From assembly GCF_002355595.1 (NCBI RefSeq), contig NZ_AP017422.1:1364001-1428000 (forward strand): a stretch of 64,000 nt of DNA, in the 5' to 3' direction. The stretch is from Filimonas lacunae (GTDB lineage: Bacteria; Bacteroidota; Bacteroidia; Chitinophagales; Chitinophagaceae). The notes under the pieces were generated by a model that worked only from the letters and a program-made list of their open reading frames with translations, had not been told where the DNA came from and did not search any database. Of the stretch, positions 42,009-57,800 are shown piece after piece (positions within the stretch are counted from its first letter, which is position 1; every line of letters begins with the position of its first letter). The position numbers and the translations under genes were made by a program.

Positions 42009-44549
42009 ATGAATAAACGATGTTTTCTGTTGCTGGCTATTTATGTTTTGCTGGCATCTGCCCTACACGCAGATGCCGCAGACATTTTTGTGAGCATACA
42101 GGGAAATGATACTTACGATGGCACTGCCGGGCATCCCAAAGCCACTTTGCAGGCTGCTTTGCGGCTGGCAAGAGAATGGCGGCGATTGCATAACAGTGGT
42201 GTGCAGGGCGGCATTCATATTATTGTACAGGGCGGCACTTACCGCTTATACGATCCGGTGCTGATTCGGCCGGAAGATTCGGGTACACCCGAAAGTCCTA
42301 CCATTATAGAAGCGGCAGCTGGTGAGCAGCCCATCATCAGTGGCGGTATCACTATCAACGGCTGGAAACGTGCACAGCAAACACCTGCGGGCCTTCCTGC
42401 TGTTGCTAAAGGTAAAGTGTGGGTGGCGCCTGTGCCAGCTACCGGGGGAGTTTCATTGCTGTTCAGGCAGCTGTGGGTGAACAACCGTAAAGCTACCCGC
42501 GCACGGTATAGTAATGGAGATAGTATGTGTCGTATTATATCGTGGAACCATGCTACCGGAGAATGCTGGATACCTACACCGGCTACGCCCTCCCTGCAAC
42601 AGGCAGCAGGTGTGGAAATGCTGATACATCAGTGGTGGGCTATAGCCAATCTGCGTGTAAAAGCGATGCTGGTACAAGGGGATAGTACTAAACTGTCTTT
42701 TGAACAACCGGAAAGCATTGTACAAAACGAACATCCCTGGCCGGCTCCGTGGCAATCGACCCACACGGGTAATTCTGCTTTTTATCTCACCAATGCGATA
42801 CAGTTTTTAGATGAGCCGGGAGAATGGTACCTGGATGTGGCTGCCGGGCAATTGTATTACTGGCCCAGGGCAGATGAAAACCTGCTGACACAGGAAGTGG
42901 TAGCACCCGTACAGGAAACACTGGTAAAAGTGAGTGGCACTATCGATAATCCGGTTGGTTATGTACAGTTTAAGGGTATTGCATTTGAACATACCAGCTG
43001 GTTACGTCCTTCTTTACAAGGGCATGTGCCTTTGCAGGCAGGCATGTATATGCTGGATGCCTATAAGCTGAAAGTGCCTGGTACGCCGGATAAAAAAGGA
43101 TTGGAAAATCAGGCATGGATAGGAAGGCCTCCGGCGGCTGCCGAAGTCATGTTTGCGCATGATACCCGCTTTGAAGGTTGCCGTTTCAGGCACCTGGCTT
43201 CTACAGGGCTGGACTATAAAAGAGGTACCCGGCAGGATGACATTACCGGTAACGTATTCAGTGATATTGGTGGCACAGGCATACAGGTGGGCGTATACTC
43301 AGATGAACCCTTTGAAACGCATTTGCCATACCTGCCGGTAGATAACCGCGAAGTGTGCAGCTATACCAACATCAACAATAACCTGGTAACAGATGTAACC
43401 AATGAAGACTGGGGTACACTGGGCATTAGCGCCGGGTATGTGAAGAATATAACCATTGAGCATAACGAAGTAAGTGAGGTAAGCTACTCCGGCATTAGTG
43501 TAGGCTGGGGCTGGACACGCACGGTAAACGTGATGCAGAACAACCGGGTGCTGCGTAATAAAATACATCATTACGGCAGGCATATGTATGATGTGGCTGC
43601 TATCTATACTTTATCGGCGCAGCCCGGATCGGTGATCAGTGAAAACTATATCGACAGTATTTATAAAGCGCCGTACGCGCATTTGCCTGCACACTGGTTT
43701 TACTTGTATTCAGATGAAGGCACGGCATATTATACGGTGAATAATAACTGGTGCCCGGCAAAGAAGTTTTTGCAGAATGCCAACGGTCCTAACAATAATT
43801 GGTTTAACAATGGCCCGCAGGTGACAGATAGTGTAAAGCAACTGGCTGGCCTGCAACCTGCTTACCGGTCATTGCTGTGTAATCAAGCCCTGGTGGATAA
43901 CCGTGTATTGATTAATAGCTATTCGCCTACTGTAACGCAAAGGGCTATAGCAGAAAAGCCGGTAATTATAGAAATGGTAACACCCAAAGCCACGAAGCAA
44001 TATGCCCACCGCATACAGGAAGTACTGAACAGGCATGCAGCACATTACGATGGATTGCAGCAATGGAAAAACCATTATGTGGTGTTTGCGGTAATGCCCA
44101 ATGCCCATGAGGTAGTGGCATTGTTGAAAAAGGCTGTGCCAGATGCAACAGTGACATTATACGATAGTTGCTTTTATGTGTTTGACCGTAGTAAATGCGA
44201 TAGCACAACAGTAGCGGAAGAATGGGAACATACCCTCTTAACAGCTAACCTGGTGGCAGATACAGCCTTGCAACAGCAATACCTGCAATACCATGCCACG
44301 CAATACAGTCAGTGGCCGGAGCTGGCCAAAGGGTTTTGCCATGCCCGCTTTCAGCAGTTGTTATTGTACAGGAATGGCCGCCAGCTGATGTTGGTGATAA
44401 GCATACCCAAAGGGGAGAAGCTGGATAATTTAAATCCTAAAACAACAGAGAATAACCCGCGCGTGGTGGAGTGGAATACGCTGATGAAAAAATACCAGGA
44501 AGGTATTGCCGGAACAGCGCCCGGTGAAGTGTGGGTGGAGTTGAAATAA
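42009..44549 (+). CDS. GH141-like beta-helix glycosidase fused to L-rhamnose mutarotase
   Basis: The 846-residue protein has a signal peptide ending LHADA. Residues of about 25-640 form a right-handed parallel beta-helix with family landmarks such as QFLDEPGEWYLD, QLYYWPRADE, FKGIAFEHTSWLRP and NNNLVTDVTNEDWG; this fits the GH141 type (BT1002 is an RG-II fucosidase). Residues of about 650-846 are unrelated: two ferredoxin-like halves, the second with YHATQYSQWPELAKGF, NPRVVEWNTLMKKYQ and PGEVWVEL of the RhaM family. RhaM interconverts alpha and beta L-rhamnose. A periplasmic mutarotase linked to a glycosidase would process released rhamnose or fucose. The fusion has no stop or frame change. 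Confidence 0.75.
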   Translation: MNKRCFLLLAIYVLLASALHADAADIFVSIQGNDTYDGTAGHPKATLQAALRLAREWRRLHNSGVQGGIHIIVQGGTYRLYDPVLIRPEDSGTPESPTIIEAAAGEQPIISGGITINGWKRAQQTPAGLPAVAKGKVWVAPVPATGGVSLLFRQLWVNNRKATRARYSNGDSMCRIISWNHATGECWIPTPATPSLQQAAGVEMLIHQWWAIANLRVKAMLVQGDSTKLSFEQPESIVQNEHPWPAPWQSTHTGNSAFYLTNAIQFLDEPGEWYLDVAAGQLYYWPRADENLLTQEVVAPVQETLVKVSGTIDNPVGYVQFKGIAFEHTSWLRPSLQGHVPLQAGMYMLDAYKLKVPGTPDKKGLENQAWIGRPPAAAEVMFAHDTRFEGCRFRHLASTGLDYKRGTRQDDITGNVFSDIGGTGIQVGVYSDEPFETHLPYLPVDNREVCSYTNINNNLVTDVTNEDWGTLGISAGYVKNITIEHNEVSEVSYSGISVGWGWTRTVNVMQNNRVLRNKIHHYGRHMYDVAAIYTLSAQPGSVISENYIDSIYKAPYAHLPAHWFYLYSDEGTAYYTVNNNWCPAKKFLQNANGPNNNWFNNGPQVTDSVKQLAGLQPAYRSLLCNQALVDNRVLINSYSPTVTQRAIAEKPVIIEMVTPKATKQYAHRIQEVLNRHAAHYDGLQQWKNHYVVFAVMPNAHEVVALLKKAVPDATVTLYDSCFYVFDRSKCDSTTVAEEWEHTLLTANLVADTALQQQYLQYHATQYSQWPELAKGFCHARFQQLLLYRNGRQLMLVISIPKGEKLDNLNPKTTENNPRVVEWNTLMKKYQEGIAGTAPGEVWVELK

Positions 44550-44584
44550 GACACCATATTTTGATAGCATATAAATAAGCGATT

Positions 44585-45682
44585 ATGTTAAACATAGGTA
44601 TACTGGGATTAGGGGAGGGCAGAAGCACGATGTCTGCCGCGTTGAACAGCAAAAAGTTTCGTTTAAAAACGGTATGCGACCGTAACGAAGAGCTGTGTAA
44701 GCAGCGTGCCAAAGAATTTGATTTTCATAGCTACACCACCAGTTACCAGGATATGCTGGATGATAAAGAAATAGATGTAATTGCTATTTATACGCCCGAT
44801 CACCTGCATGCACAGCATGTGACAATGGCATTGCAGCATGGCAAGCATGTAGTATGCACCAAACCGTTTATTGACGATTTATCCAAAGCACAGGAATTGC
44901 TGGCTTTGAGCGAAGCAACCGGCAAAAAAGTATTCATAGGGCAAAGCTCCCGCTTTTTTGAACCCATGAAACGGCAGCGTGCAGATTACGAAGCGGGTAT
45001 TATTGGTGAGCTGATTACGGTAGAAGCCTATTATCATGCCGATCATCGCTGGTTTTTAGAAAAGCCCTGGTCGCTGGAAAGCAGTTTTAAATGGTTATAT
45101 GGTGGGTTAAGTCACCCGGTTGATTTTATACGCTGGTACCTGCCTGATATAGAAGAAGTAATGGGTTATGGCATGTTAAGCAGCAATGGCAGAAAAGGTG
45201 GTTTGAAGCATGAAGATACCATGCACTTTATCTTTAAATCGAAAGATGGCCGTGTGGCGCGCGTAAGCGGCGCTTATACCGGACCGGTGCAGCCTGTTAC
45301 CCGTGACAGTGAAATGAGCTGTATATTAAGAGGGACGGAAGGATGCAGCCAGGGCGACTACATGGATTTGCGTTATGCCGTAACTACCAACACCGGTGAA
45401 GAGCAGATCGTTACCTGGGAGCATAAGCTGAAACATTATTTCCGCTTTGAAGGCAAAAGCCATCATGCCGGAGAATACCAGAACTACCTGGAATATTTTG
45501 CAGACAGTATTGAAAATAATACTACCGCCTACCCGGATATTAAAGAAGGGATAGGCACGATTGCTTTGTTACAGGCGATGGATAAAAGCCTGAAAACAGG
45601 CACACCTGTGAAAATTGCCGACATACTGAAAGCGCACGATCTAACACCGGAGTTGTTACAGGGTGCCGCTGTTTTGCCATAA
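44585..45682 (+). CDS. Gfo/Idh/MocA-family oxidoreductase
   Basis: The 365-residue cytoplasmic protein has no signal peptide. An N-terminal Rossmann fold (ILGLGEG), YTPDHLHAQH, and the EKP-like motif in variant form (CTKPF: Thr for Glu, lysine kept) are followed by the catalytic-type region GGLSHPVDFIRWYLP. NAD(P)-dependent oxidation or reduction of a sugar or sugar acid is expected. It follows the mutarotase fusion by 35 bases and precedes the symporter, so it may work on the sugar imported by the latter. It is not closely similar to the dehydrogenase at 7679. Substrate unknown. Confidence 0.85.
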   Translation: MLNIGILGLGEGRSTMSAALNSKKFRLKTVCDRNEELCKQRAKEFDFHSYTTSYQDMLDDKEIDVIAIYTPDHLHAQHVTMALQHGKHVVCTKPFIDDLSKAQELLALSEATGKKVFIGQSSRFFEPMKRQRADYEAGIIGELITVEAYYHADHRWFLEKPWSLESSFKWLYGGLSHPVDFIRWYLPDIEEVMGYGMLSSNGRKGGLKHEDTMHFIFKSKDGRVARVSGAYTGPVQPVTRDSEMSCILRGTEGCSQGDYMDLRYAVTTNTGEEQIVTWEHKLKHYFRFEGKSHHAGEYQNYLEYFADSIENNTTAYPDIKEGIGTIALLQAMDKSLKTGTPVKIADILKAHDLTPELLQGAAVLP

Positions 45683-45719
45683 CGCACTGTTTATTCACTA
45701 ACGATTGCTTTAAGAACAC

Positions 45720-47315
45720 ATGCAACTCAATAACATTATACAACGCCTTACTGCACTGGACTATACAATAGTTGTGGTATACCTGTTGGTGCTGCTACTG
45801 ATAGGATACCGCGCCAGTGAGGCTGCCCGTAAAAAGGAAGGTACTTTATTCCTGGCCAGTAAATCGCTGGGGTGGTCCAGCATTGGTTTTAATATGTGGG
45901 GTACCAACGTAGGGCCTTCCATGTTGCTGGCCTTTGCCAGTATTGGCTATAGCACGGGTATTGTGGCTATTAATTTTGACTGGTATGCATTTGTGTTTCT
46001 GTTTTTACTGGCGGTGGTGTTTGCGCCCCGGTACCTGGCCAGCCGTGTAAGCACCATGCCGGAGTTTATGGGTAAGCGTTATGGCAGTTCTACACAGAAC
46101 ATACTGGCCTGGTATGCGCTGATTAAAATACTGATATCGTGGCTATCGCTGGGTTTATTTGCCGGTGGTTTTTTGGTAAGGCAGATACTGGATATACCCA
46201 TGTGGCAATCGGTGATAGTGCTGGTGGCGTTTGCGGGTTTGTTTGCTTTTGCAGGCGGGCTAAGGGCTATTGCCAAAGTGAATGTGTTTCAGATGATATT
46301 GCTGATAGGCGTATCGCTTACTTTAACGATCATAGGTTTGAACAAAGTAGGTGGTTTCAGCGCCTTATATCATAAAGTGCCTTCCGGTTACTGGAATCTT
46401 ATACATCCTGCCAGCGATGAAAAATATCCCTGGTATGCGATACTGCTGGGGTACCCGGTAGCCGCAGTGGCTTTTTTCTGTACCGATCAGGCAATGGTGC
46501 AATCGGTGCTGGGGGCGCGTAACCTGCAACAGGGGCAGCTGGGGGTGAACTTTATAGGCTGGCTGAAAATATTATCACTGCCTTTGTTTATCCTGCCGGG
46601 CATTTTGTGTTTTGCGCTGTTTCCCAACCTGGCCAATGCAGATGAAGCGTATATGACTATGGTAACCAGTTTATTTCCTCCGGGTATGAACGGGCTGGTA
46701 ATTGTAGTGCTGATTGCCGTACTGGTAGGCACTATAGGTTCTTCCTTAAACTCGTTGAGTACGGTGTTTACGATGGATGTGTATGTGAAAAAATACCGTC
46801 CGCAAGCTACCGATAAAGAAATGATACGCATGGGGCGTATCAGCATAGCCGTGGGGTGTATCATAGCAGTGCTGATAGCGCTGGCTATTGACAGCATTAA
46901 AGGCATAAAACTATTTGATGTGTTCCAGTCGGTACTGGGCTTTATTGCGCCGCCTTTATCGGTGGTGTTCTTACTGTCGGTATTCTGGAAACGCACCACC
47001 CGTTTGGCGGTGAACATGGTGTTATCGGCGGGATCGGCTTTTAGCCTGGGAACCGGCGTGTTATACCTGTGGGTGTTTCCGCCGGACAGGTATCATTCCT
47101 GGCCACATTACCTGGTATTGTCTTTTTTGTTGTTTGTGGTGTTGCTGCTGGCGGCAGTAGTGGTTTCGCTGCTGGATAAAAACGGGCAGGTATACCAGGA
47201 GCAGCAGGGAGCTGCTGAAGTGCAGCCGGAAAAAACAACGCCGCGTGTGAAATGGGCTTGGACCTTACTGATTATAGTGATGATTTTATTATATATAGTT
47301 TTTAGTGGACATTAA
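45720..47315 (+). CDS. Sodium/solute symporter (SSS) family transporter
   Basis: A 531-residue inner-membrane protein with about 14 hydrophobic segments. The SSS pattern is clear: a first helix with YTIVVVYLLVLLLIGYRASE, the conserved stretch MPEFMGKRYGS, a Na+-site-like region GTIGSSLNSLSTVFTMDVY, and a short cytoplasmic tail. The family imports sugars, sugar acids or nucleosides with Na+. In pectin loci members often import galacturonate or rhamnose. It follows the dehydrogenase by 37 bases, with AACGATT ending 14 bases before the ATG. Exact substrate unknown; a monosaccharide released by the locus enzymes is likely. Confidence 0.9.
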   Translation: MQLNNIIQRLTALDYTIVVVYLLVLLLIGYRASEAARKKEGTLFLASKSLGWSSIGFNMWGTNVGPSMLLAFASIGYSTGIVAINFDWYAFVFLFLLAVVFAPRYLASRVSTMPEFMGKRYGSSTQNILAWYALIKILISWLSLGLFAGGFLVRQILDIPMWQSVIVLVAFAGLFAFAGGLRAIAKVNVFQMILLIGVSLTLTIIGLNKVGGFSALYHKVPSGYWNLIHPASDEKYPWYAILLGYPVAAVAFFCTDQAMVQSVLGARNLQQGQLGVNFIGWLKILSLPLFILPGILCFALFPNLANADEAYMTMVTSLFPPGMNGLVIVVLIAVLVGTIGSSLNSLSTVFTMDVYVKKYRPQATDKEMIRMGRISIAVGCIIAVLIALAIDSIKGIKLFDVFQSVLGFIAPPLSVVFLLSVFWKRTTRLAVNMVLSAGSAFSLGTGVLYLWVFPPDRYHSWPHYLVLSFLLFVVLLLAAVVVSLLDKNGQVYQEQQGAAEVQPEKTTPRVKWAWTLLIIVMILLYIVFSGH

Positions 47316-47327
47316 AAGAACGATAGC

Positions 47328-49496
47328 ATGCTGATAGTGAAACGATTTGCAATGATTCTGTTGTTAGCCGGCGGCGTAAGTGCCGTGGCGGCGCAGGAAG
47401 CCACATGGATATGGTATCCGGGCGATTTTGATATCTGGTTGAGCAATAAAATGCAGAACAGGCGCACAGAACGCGGTTCTTTTTTTCCGCCTTTCTGGAA
47501 ACTGGATAACCATTATATCCTGATCAATTTTCATAAAACATTTAACCTGACTGCACCGGAAGACGTATCGGTGTATGTAGAAGGGGAGTATAACGTAAAA
47601 CTGGATACTAAACTGTTACCAGGCAAACCTTCGCAGGTTACCTTACCTGCGGGTAAACATGTGCTGGATATGAAAGTGTTTTGCCAGGACCGTGTACCCG
47701 CTATTTACCTGAAAGGGAAAACACTGGTAACAGATACCAGCTGGAAGGTGACGTTTGAAGATAAAGAATGGATTGATGCTACTGGTAAGGTATCGGACCA
47801 GTCCGGTACGGTTTGGTTACCTGCTGCTTCGGGTGGTTTTAACAATCCGCTGCAACCGCCTTCTGCTTTCCGTTTACAGGTAACACCTGCTTCTGCCGTG
47901 CGTAAAGAGAAACTATCACAAGGGGAGGTACTGGATTTTGGAAAAGAAACTTTTGGTTTTATTAAGATACATGGCCTGAAAGGAACTGGTGGGTTGTCGT
48001 TGTATTATGGAGAATCGCGTGAAGAAGCCATGGCTACAGAAAGTTGCGAAACGCTGGACAGGCTGGAACTGCAAAATGCACCTGCCCGTGATTCTGTACT
48101 GCCTTTAAGCAAGGCTTTCCGGTATGTGCAGGTAAATGCTGCTGCGGGAGTAAGTTACGATTCGGTTTCTATGTTGTATGAGTATTCTACTGTACAGGAG
48201 AAGGGTAACTTTCGTTGTTCGGATGAGGAGATCAACCGCATTTACGATGTAGCGAAGTATACCTTGCACCTGAACACCCGCGAGTTTTTTATAGATGGTA
48301 TTAAACGCGACCGTTGGGTATGGAGCGGGGATGCTTATCAAAGCTACCTGATGAACTACTACCTGTATTTTGATGAGCCTACCGTAAAACGTACATTACT
48401 GGCACAGCGTGGCAAAGACCCGGTAAGCAGTCATATCAATACCATTATGGATTATACGTTTTACTGGTTCATGGGCATTTATGATTACTACCGCTATACA
48501 GGCGACAGCAGCTTTATTAAACAGTGTTACCCACGTATGCAATCGCTGATGGAGTATTGCCTGGGCCGCAGGAATAAAGATGGTTTGATGGAAGGTTTGT
48601 CGGGCGACTGGATATTTATTGACTGGGCCGATGGTTTAAGCAAGCAGGGAGAAGTAAGTTTTGAACAATTACTGTTTTGCCGCAGCCTGGAAACCATGGC
48701 GCTGTGTGCAGAGATAGCTAATGACGCAAAACACAAGGATACTTATAACCAGCTGGCGGCAGATGTAAAAACCAAACTGTTTAACTGGTATTGGAATACA
48801 GAGAAGCAGGCGTTGGTACATAGCCGCATTAACGGCCAGCCTACCGATCATGTTACACGCTACGCCAATATGTTTGCGATCTTTTTCAACTATCTCAACA
48901 ATGATCAGAAGCAGGGGGTGAAAAAACAGGTGTTGCTGAACAACAACGTGCCTGCTATTACTACGCCATATATGCGCTTTTATGAACTGGAAGCATTATG
49001 TGCGTTAGGGGAGCAGAACTACGTGTTGCAGGAAATGAAAAACTATTGGGGCGGGATGTTGAAATTGGGCGCTACTTCGTTTTGGGAAGAATACAACCCG
49101 GCTAAGAAAGGAGCAGAGCATTATGCGATGTATGGCCGTCCTTTTGGCAAAAGCTTATGTCATGCCTGGGGAGCCAGCCCGATATACCTGTTGGGTAAAT
49201 ACTATTTAGGCGTTACGCCGGTAACGGCGGGTTACGATACCTACACCATTACGCCGGTATTGGGCGGTTTACAGTGGATGGAAGGTGATGTGCCTGTGCC
49301 TGGCGGTAATATACATGTGTATTGCAGCGCTAAGGAAATAAAGGTGCAATCAGCTACAGGTACGGGTAAATTACTGTTGAACAGTAAAACCAAACCGGTG
49401 GTGAGCAATGGTACAGCCGTGTTAAAGAGCGGCCAGCAGTATGAAGTAACGATTGAAAAAAACAAAGCATACCGTATTACTTATACGGCATTGTAA
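47328..49496 (+). CDS. GH78-family rhamnosidase-like enzyme with variant catalytic motif
   Basis: The 722-residue exported protein (signal peptide to SAVAAQ) has GH78 domain order but is shorter than the two others in the locus. Where typical members read DCPxRxER, this one reads DGIKRDRWVWSGD. Other acidic positions are in GDWIFIDWAD and TSFWEEYNP. The N-terminal beta domains and the closing beta-sandwich are present. It may belong to a different GH78 subgroup, or to a related family, and could use a different rhamnose linkage. AACGAT lies three bases upstream of the start. Rhamnosidase is the best guess; altered specificity is inference. Confidence 0.78.
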   Translation: MLIVKRFAMILLLAGGVSAVAAQEATWIWYPGDFDIWLSNKMQNRRTERGSFFPPFWKLDNHYILINFHKTFNLTAPEDVSVYVEGEYNVKLDTKLLPGKPSQVTLPAGKHVLDMKVFCQDRVPAIYLKGKTLVTDTSWKVTFEDKEWIDATGKVSDQSGTVWLPAASGGFNNPLQPPSAFRLQVTPASAVRKEKLSQGEVLDFGKETFGFIKIHGLKGTGGLSLYYGESREEAMATESCETLDRLELQNAPARDSVLPLSKAFRYVQVNAAAGVSYDSVSMLYEYSTVQEKGNFRCSDEEINRIYDVAKYTLHLNTREFFIDGIKRDRWVWSGDAYQSYLMNYYLYFDEPTVKRTLLAQRGKDPVSSHINTIMDYTFYWFMGIYDYYRYTGDSSFIKQCYPRMQSLMEYCLGRRNKDGLMEGLSGDWIFIDWADGLSKQGEVSFEQLLFCRSLETMALCAEIANDAKHKDTYNQLAADVKTKLFNWYWNTEKQALVHSRINGQPTDHVTRYANMFAIFFNYLNNDQKQGVKKQVLLNNNVPAITTPYMRFYELEALCALGEQNYVLQEMKNYWGGMLKLGATSFWEEYNPAKKGAEHYAMYGRPFGKSLCHAWGASPIYLLGKYYLGVTPVTAGYDTYTITPVLGGLQWMEGDVPVPGGNIHVYCSAKEIKVQSATGTGKLLLNSKTKPVVSNGTAVLKSGQQYEVTIEKNKAYRITYTAL

Positions 49497-49514
49497 TAGT
49501 GCAGGAACGAACTT

Positions 49515-54805
<5,291 letters not shown>

Positions 54806-54814
54806 TTGAATAAG

Positions 54815-57800
54815 ATGATTCGTGTTTGTATACAACGTTGGTATTGTAGTGTGTTGCTGGTGGCGGCATTGTACTGTTCTACTGCCGCAGCACAAGGCCT
54901 GCGCAGGGATGTGCTGCTGGAAGACGGCTGGCGCACTACAGCGCATAACAGTGATGCCGATGCCTGGAAGGGGTTTGAAGCCACTGGTTTTAAAGATGCA
55001 CAATGGGCAGTGGTAAGTGTGCCACATACCTGGGACAAATACGAAGGCTACCGGCAGTTAAAGCATGGTAACCGGCATGGATATGCCTGGTATCGTAAAA
55101 CTTTGGTGATAGACCCTTCTTATGCCGGTAAGCAATTGTTTCTTTGGTTTGAAGGGGTGAACTCATTTGCTACCGTATGGGTGAATGGTAAACAAGTGGG
55201 CAGTCATGCAGGCGGCCGTACTTCCTTTACAATAGACATAACGGAGGCGGCTCAATTGGGTAAACTAAATACCATTGCAGTAAAAGCAGACCATCCGGGC
55301 TTTATCAGAACCTTACCCTGGGTGTGCGGTGGTTGCTCGGAAGAGCAGGGTTTTTCGGAAGGATCGCAACCGATGGGTATTTTCAGGCCGGTGCATCTGG
55401 TAGCTACAGATGCAGTGCGTGTAGAACCTTTTGGTATACATGTATGGAGTGATAGCGCTATTAAAGCCAATGGTGTATCGAAAGGGAACCTTACTGCGGA
55501 AATAAAGAATTACAGTAAACAATCACATGCCGTAACGGTGGAAGCGGTGATTACAGATAGCGTAAACCGTAAAGTGTTCACGTGGCAGCAACAGGTTCAG
55601 TTAGCGGCCGGTGAAACCAAAACCGTGCAAACGGCTACGCAGGTAGATAAAACAGTGTTGTGGTGTCCGGAAAGACCTTATTTGTATAAGGCTACGGTTC
55701 GGGTGATAGAAAAGGGTGTGGTAAAAGACGCACTGGATGCAAAGTTTGGATACCGGTATGTGCAATGGCTTACAGATGCGGCAGGGAATAAACAGTTACT
55801 ACTGAATGGGAAGCCTGTGTTTTTGAATGGTACTGCTGAGTATGAACATCTATTAGGCAATAGTCATGCTTTTACGGCTACGGAAGTTTATGCACGTGCC
55901 ATGCAGGTAAAAGCTGCGGGTTTCAATGCTTTTCGTGATGCGCATCAGCCGCATAACCTGCGTTATCAGCAATACTGGGATAGCCTGGGTATATTATGGT
56001 GGCCCCAGTTTTCGGCGCATATCTGGTTTGATTTACCGGAGTTTGCTCACAACTTTAAAACGCTGATGCGCGATTGGATCAGGGAGCGGTGGAATAGTCC
56101 TTCTATTATATTATGGGGGCTGGAAAATGAAAGTACCCTGCCGGAAAGCTTTGCCCGTGAGTGTTCGGATATCATTCGCGATATGGATAAAACCGCCAGT
56201 ACACAACGCCTGATCACCACCTGCAACGGCGGAACAGGTACAGATTGGAATGTGCTGCAGAACTGGACAGGTACCTATGGTGGTGATCCTGCCGATTATG
56301 GTAGTGATTTGATGAAGCAGGGATTAGTGGGTGAATACGGCGCGTGGCGTAGTATTGATATGCATACGGAGGGGTGTTTTGATCAGAAAGGGCCATTGAG
56401 TGAAGACCGCATGACGCAGTTAATGGAAATGAAAGTGCGGTTGGCAGATTCGGTGAAAGCCTTTACTACCGGTCATTTTCATTGGTTATTGTATTCGCAT
56501 GATAACCCCGGCCGTGTACAGCCGGATGAAGGATACAGGTATATAGATAAAGTGGGGCCTGTGAACAACAAGGGCCTGTTTACTATATGGGGCGAGCCTA
56601 CGGATGCTTTTTATATGTACCGGGCCAATTTTACATCACCAGCCACGCAGCCTATGGTATATATCGTATCCCATACCTGGCCGGAGCGATGGTTAACGCC
56701 GGGTGTGAAAAGTGGTATTACCGTGTATTCTAATTGTGATGAAGTAGAGTTATTCAATGATATGGAGCACCAGGTATCACTGGGTAAAAGAAAGCGTGGT
56801 GGTATAGGCAGTCACTTTCAGTGGGATGATGTGCCGGTGCAATATAATGTGCTGTATGCGCAGGGATATGTGAATGGCAAGCCAGTGGCGCAGGATCATA
56901 TCGTATTGCTGCATTTGCCTAAGGCGCCTCATTTTGAGGCACTGTATAAGAAGTCGGTGAACATTACGCAGCCGGCTAAGGGATATTATTACAGGTATCG
57001 TGTGAATTGTGGTGGAGCTGACTATACAGATGTAAATGGGAATGAATGGATAGGGGATCAGTCATTTCTGGATGGTGGAAGGGGGCTGTTTGTAAGTCAA
57101 TCGTGGGGAAATGGTTTTGATGGAATGACAGGAATGCAAGCCAGCCAGCGACATAGTTTTGATGCTGTTGTAAATAGTAAAGATTGGCCTTTGTTTCAAA
57201 CCTGCCGTTATGGGCGGGATAGTTTGTATTATAACTTCTGGGCTGCACCTGGCAGGTATCGTATAGAGCTTTATTTTACAGAACCCTGGTATGGTACAGG
57301 AGGAGGAATGGATTGTAGTAAATGGCGTGTGTTTGATGTAGCTGTAAATGGAAAAACTGTGATTAAAAACCTGGATATATGGAAGGAGGCAGGGATAAAT
57401 ACGGTTGTGAAAAAGGTAGTAGAAGTGAATGTAAAAGATAAGGAAGGAATCTCTATCAGTTTTCCGGGAGTACAATCTTCACAAGCTGTGATAGCGGCTA
57501 TCGCTATAGCAGCTACAAATGAGCAATATCTGGTGCCTACCATGATTCCTGATGATACGTGGAGCAGGCCTGATGAGTGGCGAAGGAGGAACTGGCTGGA
57601 TAAAGGTGATTTACAGTATGCTGATGATTCGGTTCGCTTTCATTACATTCCATCTTACCTGTTTGGTGATGAATGGGTGCAAACTGTTTCCCGGGATAAG
57701 CAGCGTGTTGATGCAGCAGCGGTATTAAGATTGCAAAAGCCAGCTGACATTTATCTTGCTGTGGATAAACGTATAGACTCTTTGCCTTCATGGATGAAAC

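Noticed and set aside
42453-42764. Minus-strand frames inside the polysaccharide locus, for example this 103-codon one
   Set aside because: They are shadows of long plus-strand genes; composition is Cys/His/Arg-rich as expected for antisense reading.
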